Notes: a model not told the origin generated them from the sequence alone. 64,000 bases of DNA from Gamarada debralockiae (GCA_002803225.1 NXFV01001736.1:1-64000), one strand, 5' to 3'; shown: positions 22,323-33,612, numbered from the stretch's first letter. Made by a program: numbers and translations.

Positions 22323-23163
22323 GCTTTATAAACTGGACCAATTATTTCTTTTATGATGTCTTTCAGGGGGTGGGGATACGGCGACAAAAAGACGTACATT
22401 GTGTGATAGGAATACAATACCAATAAGTAGCAGGAAGTCCACAGAATCCAGGTGTTCTACGTTTACGGGTGGTTGTATTTGTTATACCTCAATCAGTGAA
22501 AGGGATACAACGATTAATGTCTTGCCTTTAATTATAACCCTGAGTAGCGTTAACCTATGGACCAAACCAACTATTGCTCTTAAGCTGGCGGTTAGGCAGA
22601 CCCAATGGGCCTCAAGTTATCTAAGACAATACCGTGTTCGTTTGCCTCTATTTTCCGAGGTACCGTATATCGCCGTGGTCGCCTACTCGCTCTATTGAAA
22701 TAGCGAGCTGCCCATTGGAACCGAAAATATCTCCACACAAACATGTCTTCAAAATGAGCTTCTCCAAGTCTCATAACACAAATATAGATCAGCAACCTTT
22801 TGAATATGATTGACCAAATTTTGACGGCAAGAAAAGAGATCTTAAATGCTCACGTGCCATGTATCTCAAAGCAGGTACAGCATGGTGGCTGTGCTGTGTT
22901 TGATGACGTTCTCCTCTTTAAGCGGGAAGCGATCGTGGGGCAACAAAAGTCCTTGCTTCTATGAGGAGATTGATTGAGCCTGATTCCATTCGTCAACATC
23001 CCCTTCTGCTACAAACTTGCTACGTATCCAAGTATTCATCAACACTATCCTCTCAAACAAAGAATACTCAAGATAAAAACATTGAACATCAAAACACAAT
23101 TGCCACAGGAAACTACAGTTATCAGTCTCCCTTCGCATACGCGATCGCATAGCAACGCGCGAA
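22323..23163. other. Spacer between aldolase and oxysterol-binding protein genes
   Basis: The aldolase 3' flank and the promoter of the downstream gene lie here. A CACGTG hexamer is present near 22852. No open frame worth calling was seen. Confidence 0.45.
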
Positions 23164-24468
23164 ATGTCTTCCAGCGAGAAAGAAGGCGCAGGAGTATCTG
23201 CACAGAACAGAGGGTCATGGAGTGCGTTCCTTAAATCCATCGCGTCTTTCTCGGGCGATCTCTCGTCTTTGACTGCTCCTCCATTCATCCTCTCCTCCAC
23301 GTCACTCGTCGAATTCTCCTCGTACTGGGCAGAACACCCTTCAATTTTCGTTGCGCCAGCTCACGAGACCGATCCACAGAAGCGCGCACTGTTGGTGCTG
23401 AAATGGTTCCTTAGTACACTGAAGCAGCAGTATGCTAGTCGGAGTGAGAAGTTTGGAAATGAGAAGAAACCTCTAAACCCCTTCTTGGGAGAGCTGTTCC
23501 TTGGGAAGTGGGAGGATGCTGCTGGTACGACGGAGCTGGTGTCGGAACAAGTCAGGTTTGTATTTTCCCGGCCATTGACAAGATGTGACTGCTGATAGAT
23601 TCTCAACAGTCACCACCCTCCTGTCACTGCCTACTACATCCATAATAAAGAACATGGCGTCTACCTACAAGGATACAATGCGCAAAAGGCATCATTCTCG
23701 AGCACTATCTACGTCAAGCAAATTGGGCATGCCGTGTTCTCCTTACCGGCATACGATGAGACATACCTGATCACTCTCCCGAACTTGCACATTGAGGGCC
23801 TTATCTTCGGTTCTCCGTTTGTTGAGCTAAACGACAAGACCTATATCACTAGCAGCTCTGGGTATACAGCGAAGATCGACTACAGTGGCAAGGGCTGGTT
23901 GTCAGGAAAGAAGAACAGCTTCACTGCGACCCTTTATCCAACGGGCAAGGAGAGAGATATTCTTTACACTGTTAGAGGCCAATGGACGAAGTCGTTTGAG
24001 ATCCATGAAGGTTCCAAGAAGGGTACCGCAATTGAGACGTACGATGCTGAGGCGACACCCACCACTCCGCTCACAGTGGCGCCAATCGAAGAACAAGATC
24101 AGTTGGAGTCGAGGAGAGCTTGGTCGAAGGTGGCCGCTGGTATCGCAGCTGGAGACATGGACATCACTGGAGCGGAAAAGACCAAGATCGAAGTTTCGCA
24201 GCGCGAGTTGAGACAGAAGGAGAAGGCCGAAGGTCGAATCTGGGAGCGGAGGTATTTTTCTGTGGTGGAGAGTGATACCGTACTGAACGAGCTGGGTCCA
24301 CTGATTGGTGTTATTCCGGAAGAGGACAAAACAGGTGGGATCTGGAGATATGATGAAGCCAAGGCGAGCGCATTACCTCCGAAGACAGATACTCCATTAT
24401 TCCTCACACCAACCAGCACCATTACGAAGCAAACATCAAAAGGGTCCGTAGATGGAGGGTCGGATTGA
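23164..24468 (+). CDS. Oxysterol-binding protein, KES1/OSH4 type
   Basis: Two exons (23164-23555 and 23610-24468) encode 416 residues. The gene consists only of the sterol/PI4P-exchange (ORD) domain, without PH or ankyrin parts, as in yeast Kes1/Osh4. The family signature EQVSHHPP is split by the intron: exon 1 ends in EQV plus two bases of the serine codon. Other core elements are [17 protein letters not shown] in the first exon, then [29 protein letters not shown], the WERRYFS block and a C-terminal helix. The proteins move ergosterol against phosphatidylinositol 4-phosphate between ER and Golgi. The insert after [12 protein letters not shown] and the Ser/Thr-rich end are typical of Pezizomycotina copies. 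Start choice is the first ATG after an in-frame stop-containing leader. Confidence 0.93.
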
Positions 24469-24874
24469 GAGGGATTGGATACTAGGCGCAACCGCGGTGA
24501 TGCTTTTTGCAACGAGGTTCTTTTCGATTATTGTACTATCACTAGATTAATTCTCCTGCACGGACTCTGGAAATCAAAAACAAACTTTTGAAAGTCTGCA
24601 TAAGTAACTTAATTTACCAATTGTATTCATGAAAGAAAGTTTGCTTCTATTCCGGATCTGCACGCTCTGATCTATCTGAGCATTTTTAGCGAGGCCCAAG
24701 TTTGCGACCTCGAAAGCGCGCAAACAGTCCATCGTGAACCTCAAACAACCACTTCTTCTCACGCGCTCCCACACCTTCACAACCTCTAATACAAAATTGC
24801 ACTTGCTTGCAACCTGCTTAATTGTAATTACACGTACACGAACGAATGAACACGAATATGAAGAGAACAAGCTC
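24469..24874. other. Spacer upstream of the large membrane protein gene
   Basis: This stretch carries the 3' flank of the KES1-type gene and the leader of the next gene. The reading frame of the next gene stays open upstream to 24734 but offers no ATG there before 24875. No other feature seen. Confidence 0.4.
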
Positions 24875-27835
24875 ATGACACAAGTCGCGCTCAAGATGGC
24901 TACCACAGAACGCGACAACACATCCTCGAGCGACGAACGCCGACCTTCCTTTCCTAAGTACACAGATAAACCTCTATTCGTGAACCGACACAATCGAGAT
25001 CGAGGCAATGTCTGGACGAGTCGACGAAATAGAGTTGCGAATGCGAATACTGCGAATGCGGTGAATGGAGAGCAAGAAAGAGCGGTGGGCGCTGGCGCGA
25101 GGACCGGCGGTTGGCTGAGCAGCAGTGGAGGTAGGGGAATGGGACTTGGAGAGGCGTTTATGAGGACGGATGATAATGGTGTCTTTATTCCAAGAACGAG
25201 ACCGAGTTTGGCGGAGAGAGGGGAGACGGTTAGTGAGAGTCGCATTCCGAGGATGAGGACGTTTAGCCCGGAGGCTGCGAAGGGATCGCCAAGTCCGCCG
25301 AGAGCTGGACGCGAGGCATATGTTTCGAAAGGCAGAGAGGGTCGAGCTGTCTCTGCGCCAACGATTGATTATGAGAGTGAGGATACGGGTATCGTGAGTC
25401 CGAGTCCTGGATCGAGAGATCGAAGATGGACCGAGAAAGGGAGTGGGAGCGATGCCTCGAACATAAGCTTAGTGGAGGATCCTACAAACGATGATTTTGA
25501 TGGGAAGATGACTCGGTTTCAAAAGGATCAGGAACGTGTTAAGAGGATCTTGACCAGTACGACGCCGATACTTAAAAGGACGGATATTGGGCCCAGGGTT
25601 GCGGAGACGACGAGGACGCTAGCGAGGAAGACGAGCGAGAGCAGCCTTGATGAGAGAGAACCTCCGATCAGGAGACCAACAACTTGGGGCTCAAAGGCGA
25701 GGAAGAATAGGGACTGGATGGCTAAGATCCTGTCACCGGACATATCTCTGGAACTCACGGATCCCGTTGAGGATCCAGCAATCTCAGAACGTCCACGAAC
25801 GGCGTCTGATATGCCTCTACCATCTGTTGAGGACAACGCTTCGATACAGGAACCAACACCACCTGCTTCAAGACCGGCTTCGGCACAACCTGTTAATACG
25901 TCGCCCGAGAAGAGCAAGATATGGGATGCTGATTTGGATTTTACGGCACAGTCACTGCAAATATCTACCAGTCCACAACTTCGAGTAAAGTCGGCGAAGA
26001 TCGACGAGCTTCGAAGTCGCGAGATACAGAGCTTGACAGCACGAGCTGTTGCTACGAATCGACTAGAAGAGATCAGGGAACGGAATTCGGAGGAAAGATC
26101 CCTCGTCTCCGAGCCTGATCCAACGAGCACAAAAGATTTACCACCAAAGGAGGAACCTGCTCCAGAGGTGTACGAGTATCACGAGAAGACGATATTAGAA
26201 GAGGAGGGAGAAAAGATACCATTCGCACCGATTACGGTATTCAGAGCGAAGGATTATGAAGACTACGTGAAACGCAATGGCCTGGTTGACTCTAAGTCTA
26301 GTTCTTCCTCTAGCTCTAGGCCAGGAAGCTCAGGGCACAGAAGAGATGACTCTCATGAGCTTTTAAAACGGCTATCGAGGTCTCTGAGTTCCAGTCCTGC
26401 TCCTCCAGGGATGGAAGAGGAGAAGAAAGAGCCGGTCAAACGTTCAGATGCAGTCAACGATTCAAAAAAGTCGGATATACCCAATCGCTCAGACGCAGTC
26501 AGCGATTCGAAAGCGGACAATCCAGCGACTCAAAGTCGGATCGAAAAGCTCGAAAAACCAATCGTTCAACAATCCCCAGCGATTCAAAACGGGATCCAGG
26601 ATCCAGAAAAACCAATCGTTCAACAAATCCCAGCGATTCAAAGTCGGATCCCAGATCCTGAAAACCCAATCGTTCAACAGAACCCCGCGAATGAAACAGA
26701 CGATCCGGAAGAGCGAATTGCGGCTGAGGCGAGGCTCTTTGAGCTCCAAGACAAGTCTGAGAGAGGCTCAGTTCGAGCACCTTCCCCATCTGATGAGACA
26801 CCGAAACCAAAGGCAGATCCCATGTCCCTTCCTACACCAAAAGTGACAGGTGCATATATCGAAACACCAGCACCTATTACCAGGGTAACAAGGAAGTCGC
26901 GATCCATCTCGCCTTCCTACGAAGTAGTCGATGTTTCAGACGAAGATAAAGAACCCTCGACCAAGAAAAGGGGCCCGCCTTCTACAGAACCTCAACCACG
27001 ACTAAGACAATCACGCCCTCCTCTGATTAACACCGCAAAACGCATCTCCGCAGCCGAAGATCTGCGGCGCATCCAACTCGAAGCACAACTCGAAGACTCT
27101 ACGCTCGACGACTTCGACGCTATTCTTGAAGCCGAAGCCGCTGCAGAAGGCCCTACTACGATCGTTGAACCCGTCCTCGACCTCGAACACAACGAGCGCG
27201 GACTGCCTCTCTCCAAGAAAGAAATCGAGCGTCGAATCGAGCGCCTTACTTTGGATCGAATGAACCAATCGCTTAAAGCGACCAGCAGCAGCATCCGCGA
27301 CGCACGCCAAGGGATTGAACGGCTTGAGGAACAAGTCTCTTCTTCGTTCATCAAAGTTGCGCAGCCTGAGGACGGTACGATGTATATCAACCTCAAGATC
27401 CCTGTCCCGCGTCTATATACCCGTCAACCTCCGGAGAAGCCTGGAATGAAACCCGGCTGGAAACTCACCTGGTTCGGCTTCATCCTATCGCTGTTCTTCG
27501 TCTGGTATGTCTCCGAATCAGCGATGTGCGCGCGGTTCTGCCATCCTACAAATAGCAGAGTCAATACATGGCAGCCATCGGATCCATTCTTTCCTTGGGC
27601 TATACCAACGAAGTTGGATCAGTGGACTGGGGAAGTTGTGAGCTCGAGTCTTGGGAGTGTGGCGAGTTCGTTGGGGATACGCGGAGGATGGGAGTGGGTT
27701 CCAACTCTGCCGAAGGGTTATAAGGGGGGTCCAGTTGGTCCTAGTGATTGGTGGCTTGGACGTAATGGACCGGTGGGGATTGTACCTGATGATAGGGATC
27801 GAGGTGGTGTATTTAGTGATGATGAGATGATTTGA
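24875..27835 (+). CDS. Large low-complexity protein with one C-terminal membrane segment, function unknown
   Basis: This is a single exon of 986 residues from the ATG at 24875; the ATG at 24896 (MATTERDNTSSSDE) has better context and may be the true start. The protein is mostly disordered, rich in Ser, Arg, Pro and Glu, with conserved-looking islands: WGSKARKNRDWMAKILSP, AKIDELRSREIQSLTARAVA and TNRLEEIRERNSEE. Three 18-residue repeats (KPIVQQ-x-PAIQ type) lie at 26555-26716. A coiled-coil-prone stretch (KKEIERRIERLTLDRMNQSL) precedes a proline-rich junction and one hydrophobic helix near residue 867 (WFGFILSLFFVWYVSES), followed by about 100 residues with several tryptophans. A tail-side membrane anchor with a long nucleoplasmic or cytosolic N-terminus is inferred. 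The layout recalls fungal nuclear-envelope or spindle-pole proteins, but I do not recognise the family. Confidence 0.8.
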   Translation: MTQVALKMATTERDNTSSSDERRPSFPKYTDKPLFVNRHNRDRGNVWTSRRNRVANANTANAVNGEQERAVGAGARTGGWLSSSGGRGMGLGEAFMRTDDNGVFIPRTRPSLAERGETVSESRIPRMRTFSPEAAKGSPSPPRAGREAYVSKGREGRAVSAPTIDYESEDTGIVSPSPGSRDRRWTEKGSGSDASNISLVEDPTNDDFDGKMTRFQKDQERVKRILTSTTPILKRTDIGPRVAETTRTLARKTSESSLDEREPPIRRPTTWGSKARKNRDWMAKILSPDISLELTDPVEDPAISERPRTASDMPLPSVEDNASIQEPTPPASRPASAQPVNTSPEKSKIWDADLDFTAQSLQISTSPQLRVKSAKIDELRSREIQSLTARAVATNRLEEIRERNSEERSLVSEPDPTSTKDLPPKEEPAPEVYEYHEKTILEEEGEKIPFAPITVFRAKDYEDYVKRNGLVDSKSSSSSSSRPGSSGHRRDDSHELLKRLSRSLSSSPAPPGMEEEKKEPVKRSDAVNDSKKSDIPNRSDAVSDSKADNPATQSRIEKLEKPIVQQSPAIQNGIQDPEKPIVQQIPAIQSRIPDPENPIVQQNPANETDDPEERIAAEARLFELQDKSERGSVRAPSPSDETPKPKADPMSLPTPKVTGAYIETPAPITRVTRKSRSISPSYEVVDVSDEDKEPSTKKRGPPSTEPQPRLRQSRPPLINTAKRISAAEDLRRIQLEAQLEDSTLDDFDAILEAEAAAEGPTTIVEPVLDLEHNERGLPLSKKEIERRIERLTLDRMNQSLKATSSSIRDARQGIERLEEQVSSSFIKVAQPEDGTMYINLKIPVPRLYTRQPPEKPGMKPGWKLTWFGFILSLFFVWYVSESAMCARFCHPTNSRVNTWQPSDPFFPWAIPTKLDQWTGEVVSSSLGSVASSLGIRGGWEWVPTLPKGYKGGPVGPSDWWLGRNGPVGIVPDDRDRGGVFSDDEMI
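26555..26716 (+). repeat. Three 54-bp in-frame tandem repeats
   Basis: Three consecutive 54-nt units encode KPIVQQSPAIQNGIQDPE, KPIVQQIPAIQSRIPDPE and a more diverged NPIVQQNPANETDDPEE. The two first units differ at few positions, which suggests recent expansion inside a disordered region of the host gene. Confidence 0.8.
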
Positions 27836-29198
27836 TGAGTGTCACGACTGCTTTTGGGGATTGGCGTTTACTGGGACTTGGATTGGGATTGGGTATGGAT
27901 ACAGTGGGAGATCATGGCGTTCTGGACTTGTTTGATGCAAAGCATACATGCTTGTTGGTTGGAAATGTTCTTTGAAGTGAATAACTCAGGCAAAGTACAA
28001 CCACGATGCATTGGTGTTTGGGTTGGATGGCATTACATTGTATATTAGGTTTGAAAAGGGCTGGTGGTGTTCTTAGAAGTGCATAACTCCGACACTACTA
28101 AGCAATGAACTTTGTTCACTCGAACCTTACTCGCTCTTTGTAATTAGGATCGTTGAATTAGACTGAATGATTGGAGCCCTCTCGTCCACTCTCTATCCCG
28201 GATGTTAGAATGCGATTGTACATTCTGATTGAATAATTGAAAGCTGTTTTCGTCTCTATCCTCGAATGCCGATATAAATCAGGCCGTCCGAACTTCTTTT
28301 CCTTCTTCTTGGTCCTTCGTCTTCTCCATTCTCAGTCACTGATCGAGACTGAACAATCTAAATTCTGGTTTCTATTCTCTCCTCCCCGGCCTCCGGTTCG
28401 TCTGACCACTCGCCCACTAGAAAATAGCGCATCCCTCTTTCTCTCTCTGCGTCCCCTCCCCTATCTCAATGGTTGATTTGAATGGAACATTGTAATTTAA
28501 GCTCAAGGGTAGCCATGTCGTCCCAAGAGCCTCCCCCGGCGCCCCCTTTCTCGTACAGCACCCGCCAAGCCCCAAACATAGAAAACTACAAAGGACTGGT
28601 GTTAGGGCTTGGCTTACACTGTATATTATATGGCTTGAAGAGTCTTCTCCGAAGTGCATAGCTCGGACACTCAATATTCGTCGCAATAATAGAGATAAAG
28701 CAATAGTGGTTGAGCTTAGGTTACAATGAGGTCTATTCTTTGAAGTGTACAACTCGGACAGCCAACATTAAACAGCAAAATGGAGGCCTGTTCACTATGC
28801 TTCTGTTCCGTCATCGAGAAGGTGACAATCATGAGTACTGTCCAAATTGGAAGATATCAATTGTTCAGCTAGCTTCAGCGATCAAGAACAGGTTCTCCTG
28901 GAGCTGAAACTTAGTCCTGATATCCAGTAGCCCAATTGTTTGATCAAAATGCTCGACTAGGGCTCTTATTTTCTCCCTATATCATGCCACTGGAGGAAAT
29001 TGAATCGATGAAGTGATTGAGAGAAATGCTTTTTGTCCATTGTGATATGTATGTACTGTACCTCAGCCATTAAAGCACAAGAGAGCCTCCTCACCGCCTA
29101 TGCCCGCCATACACCGACTTAGCCAAGTCCCCAATGCCTCATACCATGCCAGCAATCCAATTCAAAGTAATAAAACGACTCATCCCAATAGTTCAATC
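27836..29198. other. Intergenic region with degenerate dispersed repeats
   Basis: This is convergent space between the large membrane protein gene and the Hva1-TUDOR gene. It has no credible ORF, but holds four related repeat copies (separate entry) and a pyrimidine-rich stretch at about 28290-28460. Confidence 0.5.
27940..28775 (+). repeat. Four degenerate direct repeats with core GAAGTG-x-ATAACTC-x-GACA
   Basis: Cores lie at 27974, 28076, 28651 and 28742. Copies two and three can be matched over about 90 bp: both carry GGTGTT-x-GGG, then ACA-YTGTATATTA, a purine-rich segment, a TTCT-containing tract and GAAGTGCATA-RCTC-SGACACT. Copies one and four match over about 40-60 bp. Spacing within each pair is 102 and 91 bp. 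The origin is unknown; remnants of a small mobile element or a duplicated regulatory or RNA segment are possible. Confidence 0.55.
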
Positions 29199-30519
29199 TT
29201 ACTCAGCCTTTCCTTGACTTCTCGTCTTCCGCTGCGCAGTTCCAGTACGAGGAGCAGCCTTCTCTTTCTTCGCACCACCCTTTGGTCTACCGGGTCCTTT
29301 CTTCGTGCCATTTGCCGCGGTGCCGTTGGCTGTTTTCTGCTTTTTGGCTTCTTTCTCCTCTTCGACGGGCTTCTCGGTTTCTTTGGTGCTGGCGTCGGTT
29401 TGCTCGTCGGCCTTCCTCTTGTCTCCAGCTTGAGCTTCTTCTGCCATCTCATTGCCATTCGCCGCTACGCCATTCTCCTTCTTCTCTTCCTCCTTCTTAG
29501 GTTCTGAAGATTCGTCCTTCTTTGGTCCCGAAGATTCGTTGTTTGAAGAGGAAGAAGCGCCGTTACTGTTGTCCCAAGTCCCATCCTCCTTCTGAGTCGA
29601 GCCTTTTTGCTCAATCTTCAACTCGCTAACTGTCTTCACGACATCATTTCCACTTCGTTCAATATGCACAGCAGGATCGTCCTGCGTGCCTGTCTTCGTA
29701 ATGTCGTTTTCGTGATGCGAGGTCACTGTAACGTCCCCGGGTTTGACTATTCAAAATCCCAGTCAGCATTGCTTCTTCTGTGAATAGTTAAGGATATCAA
29801 ATCTGATTCCTCACTTCTTCCGAAGTAGTCTGTAATAGGAAGAACGAACCTTCGGCTGCGGTACCGGAAGGGTGCGAATTATTCCAAGTCGAAGACACTG
29901 TTGCAGGATGCGGTGTTAGCTCGTAGCTGGAGTGAGATGGCGGAACTGTGAAAATAGGGTAGGCTTGGCTCTAGAGAGGAGTCTGATGTAGACTCCCATT
30001 CTGATGAGAGTTCTGACGATCCTAATCGTTCAGGTGAACTGGACGATTCAGAACCACATGGTAAGGACGATCCAGATGAATCGCTCGGAATGAATGAAAG
30101 ATTCGGATATGGCACGCTAGAATCGTTCAAATCGGACCAATGATTTGACTGGGCCACTGCGACGGCTGATCCATTGTCCGACGAGGATGGTCGGATATTG
30201 AAGTGTCCTATGGCGGGCATCCGCTGGGTGCCCCAACGAGACGTCTTCTGGGAGAGACCGGTTGTCCATTCGAATTGGCACCATGGCGTAGATGCGAAGG
30301 TCTGCGAGGACGATACGCCAAGGTTCGATGCAACATCGTTGACTCTCGCTGACGAATGCTTTGTAATGATATGCTGTATCAAAATACGTGCAATAACGGA
30401 ATTGATGTTGATCGAGTCATGATCGAAGATGCAATGGCCCCTCAATTGACCATACCCAATATCAAAACGAAGGAAAGAGCATTCGTACCTTTATCGCCTT
30501 CCTGCACTGCGTCCGCCAT
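29199..30519 (-). CDS. Hva1_TUDOR-type small acidic/basic protein
   Basis: Three exons, 30519-30489, 29897-29850 and 29746-29199, give 208 residues. Exon 1 encodes MADAVQEGDK; exon 2 adds VSSTWNNSHPSGTAAE; exon 3 begins VKPGDVTVTSHHENDITK and continues TGTQDDPAVHIERSGNDVVK. Together these rebuild the hypervirulence-associated TUDOR fold (GDKV-S-x-W ... G-T ... DDPAVHI-x-R-x-G). The remainder is a Lys/Glu/Asn-rich disordered tail ending in an AT-hook-like motif GTKKGPGRPKGG and a basic terminus, which suggests nuclear location and DNA or chromatin contact. Exon 2 is only 48 nt and the first intron is 591 nt, unusually long for this genome. Exons 2 and 3 are solid because they complete the domain; exon 1 fits phase and motif but needs transcript support. 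Confidence 0.75.
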
Positions 30520-31651
30520 GCTGATCACGTAACTCGGGAAGTTTACTGCGAAAGTATCGCAAAGTACCTCGACAAAAGTTGTATATAAAAGATATGAGAC
30601 TCGTTCAGGCGATTCCAACAATCCAATTGAAGTAAATGCGCCGCTGTAGATTCTCAGTTGCGACAAGAAGGTAGAAGAGAGAAGGATGAACTGACGTCCA
30701 GGCGAAGATGACGAGTGTTGGCGCAACGCCGCTACTGGGCGATCCAAGGTACGAGCACACAAGGAAACAGGTAGAACCAGGCTGAGGTAATAGAGATTGA
30801 CGAATCAGATACTTAAGGAAGAGGGAAAGATGGGGGGCAAGCCACGGCTGAGGTGGAGCAGTCGAGAAGTTTGGATCAGCGAATAGGGAGAGGCGTGGGT
30901 GAGCAGATTGCGGGGAAGGACAGGGTTAGTGCTTTTTGGCGTCTGTGCAACATCGAAGGGACTTGTACCACTTGAGGGTCTGCTTTTCCCTCCAGATGGA
31001 GTACTGTTGTTACTTACATTTTGAGCCTTCATTATAGCTTTCCATGTCTTGAAGACCTATTCTGCCTGTATTGCGAAGAGGGCTTGAGATGGATAGCTGG
31101 AGCTATTTTTGTTCCTGGATTGATAATACGCCGTTTTGAGTGATCAAGATTGCAGTGAAGACTAATGCAGGTCATCACACAAATGTCACCGGTGCAAACT
31201 CGGGAGAGGAGTGTAGAAAAGTAAGAACGACATCCCTACGGTATGGCGGGCGATAGAGACCATGTATGTACAAGAAGGGGGCTGGAAAGGGGCTGGCATG
31301 AGGCACCCCACAGTAGGATGCCCTGTATCGGAGATTTAAAGTATGGGATGGAACGACTGTAAGCTTAGCTTACAGAGACACTACGAGCTCCTGAGAACAT
31401 ATGGTATCACTACTATGAGACTTAAGAGTCGTCCAAGCCAATGAAGTATGTCTTGTTCATATTCAGCATGAAGGGTGGGGCATGGATACTCGATCCGAGC
31501 TCTTGATTTAGATTTTGTTCTTTCATTCAATGCTTCTGCTTCAGCAGCTGCCCATGAGATACGGGACATCAATAACGCCGTCAGATATCCCAGCTAAATC
31601 CTCCATCCCAGACATCCTTGACGCCGACCATGCTGCTCACGCTGCTCATCC
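30520..31651. other. Spacer upstream of the Hva1-TUDOR gene
   Basis: This spacer between two minus-strand genes contains the Hva1-TUDOR leader. A 75-codon minus-strand frame from an ATG at 31032 (MKAQNVSNNSTPSGGKSRP) is Ser/Pro-rich and unrecognised. It could be an upstream ORF or a small gene, but there is no evidence for either. Confidence 0.4.
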
Positions 31652-32917
31652 TCATATAAGACTCAGCCCCTCAAGTAATTGCAGGCTCGATGCCTCTGCC
31701 TTCGCTTGCTCAAACTGCCCCCTTTCTTTTATACCTAACTGATGGGAATACTTCTCACGGAGGAAATTCATCACCCACTCCGCGTCGTCATACCGTTCAT
31801 GCTCGAGTAAGAACTTTGCGGTATCCAATCCCAGATGGACATTGCAATGGTCTCTAGTACGTCTGACAGAGGTAGGAAAGTCCGCACTTTCCCTCCCTCG
31901 TAGAAACGCTAGAGCTAGATCCGCACTTGGTTCAGATGGGTGAATGAGGCTCAAATGCCCGAGTTGATAGGCGGGGTTATTTGACAGTACTGGGATAAGC
32001 GAGAAGAAAGAGTCGAAGGCGGATGGAGACGGCGGTGGACGTTCGGAATGCAGTCTGGTAGCTTCGTGAAAAAGGAACCATCCGGGAGAACCAAGCAAAT
32101 CCCTCATTTGGGGGGCTGTCGTGCCCTTCACGTAGCCAGCTGCCCTAGATAGACATATATATGCAGCATCCAAGCTCACGTTTTCTGATGCCTCGGCCCT
32201 GACCAAGAGATAAAGAGGTCCGATGATCTCCCTGCGCGTAGCTTTGTGCAGTATAGGATCACGAATCGTCCAGTATCGTGGGATACCTTGAAAAGCTCTC
32301 CGGATCCATTTCCAAACAAACTCTTGAAGTCCCTCCGCAACCATATATTCCATTAAGACGTACGCGAATGGTACATCTTTCAAGAACTCATTGTTGTTCG
32401 CTGTCCCGCTTGATATCAACCACTTCAACACCTTCAGTCCTGCTCCAGATTCCTTCATGCCATCTCGAACCTTCAGAACCGATGATTGTATAATGTCGCG
32501 TTTCTTTGCATTTAAGCAAGCCCTTGCGTAATGAAGGTTCATCATTCCCTTTGCCACTGCTAGATCAAATACCTCCATCGGATCCCTATCCGCTTTCGGG
32601 CCTTTGCCATCTGGTGCGAGATTGAAGAGAGGATTCGTTAAGAGCGAGTGCATGTGTCTGTCTGTCGGTCGAGATCCTGGTTCGGAGAATGAACGCCGCC
32701 GTTGTTTTACTTTGTCATAGTCCTTGGGGACAGTGGAAGGTTTGGGGTTCGTTCGGAACTCGCCATGCTCTGCTTCGAGCTGTTGCCTGAACGATGCAGT
32801 GAGGAGATTGAGGAGTTGTTTCGATTCGCGCGGGTTCAGAGGTAGAGGAGGATGTATCTTGAACTTGTTAAGGGTAGGCATAGGCCGAAAGAGGAGGGTC
32901 TGAGAAGGTCGAAACAT
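31652..32917 (-). CDS. Probable mitochondrial protein of unknown function
   Basis: This is a single exon of 421 residues. The first in-frame ATG is at 32917; the frame is open above it without ATG. The N-terminus MFRPSQTLLFRPMPTLNKFK lacks acidic residues and carries spaced basic ones, fitting mitochondrial import. The body is mainly alpha-helical with no catalytic motif. Blocks such as DPMEVFDLAVAKGMMNLHYA, AAYICLSRAAGYVKGT and LGLDTAKFLLEHERYDDAEW look like helical hairpins of TPR or PPR-like repeats, and NPAYQLGHLSLIHPSEPSAD sits between. A helical-repeat organelle protein involved in RNA or complex assembly is a reasonable inference only. It is divergent from DEF1, with about 700 bp between the start codons. 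Confidence 0.75.
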   Translation of the reverse strand: MFRPSQTLLFRPMPTLNKFKIHPPLPLNPRESKQLLNLLTASFRQQLEAEHGEFRTNPKPSTVPKDYDKVKQRRRSFSEPGSRPTDRHMHSLLTNPLFNLAPDGKGPKADRDPMEVFDLAVAKGMMNLHYARACLNAKKRDIIQSSVLKVRDGMKESGAGLKVLKWLISSGTANNNEFLKDVPFAYVLMEYMVAEGLQEFVWKWIRRAFQGIPRYWTIRDPILHKATRREIIGPLYLLVRAEASENVSLDAAYICLSRAAGYVKGTTAPQMRDLLGSPGWFLFHEATRLHSERPPPSPSAFDSFFSLIPVLSNNPAYQLGHLSLIHPSEPSADLALAFLRGRESADFPTSVRRTRDHCNVHLGLDTAKFLLEHERYDDAEWVMNFLREKYSHQLGIKERGQFEQAKAEASSLQLLEGLSLI

Positions 32918-33612
32918 CGTGATGCTAATGGTCGGAAGGTCGCAGCAAGAACAAATAGGCACAGGTATCCAGATGTGTAGGTTATCCTCAAGCTGCAAAT
33001 AGCTGCGGGAAATGTTGCTCAGAGGTATAATGCGGAACGTAGATGACCGGACATCAAGGGTCTGAAATTGCTGGATCTAATTGAGCGATTCAACTCGAGA
33101 CTCCAGGCCCGGAGAACGTGAATAACCTGAATCGTTGGATATGGTTGAAGGGCTCTATAGGCCTACCGGTACACCTGGTGGGCTGTCATCGTGGTGATAG
33201 GGGTGTCGCAAGTTCACAGAAGATGCCGTGTGGGGTCATCGATATTCACACGTGACTGGCTACGGGGGACTGGGGTATTTTTGGGCATTGATGCTTCAAA
33301 GGAACTTTTTATGTAACAACCATGTCTTACCTCATTTGGTGAATTGTTCAGAGAATTTCAACGATTCTAAGTCCTCAAAAATACCTAATTTTATACGACT
33401 CTTCTTTGCAGGTTCTGTGTCACAGCCTCGTGGGTAAGAGGAACAAAAGAACGCGACTAGTCTCAGAGCTCCTTAAAATCTGTGGCTTAGTGTCTACGCG
33501 AAAAGGGAACATCCATCGTCATCCACACCCTCGCTTTTACAACTCCGAATACCTCCCAACACCCCCTTCTCTTTCGCCTTGTTCTACACAACACATACCC
33601 TCATACAATACC
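32918..33612. promoter_or_regulatory. Bidirectional promoter region with CT-rich DEF1 leader
   Basis: The start codons of the mitochondrial-type gene and DEF1 face away from each other. The last 90 bases before DEF1 are strongly C/T-rich with repeated CAAC/CACC runs, the usual leader composition of well-expressed fungal genes. No specific site was identified. Confidence 0.45.

Noticed and set aside
29879..30445. 188-codon minus-strand frame between Hva1-TUDOR exons
   Set aside because: Overlaps the well-supported exon 2 in another frame and shows Ser-rich low-complexity text.
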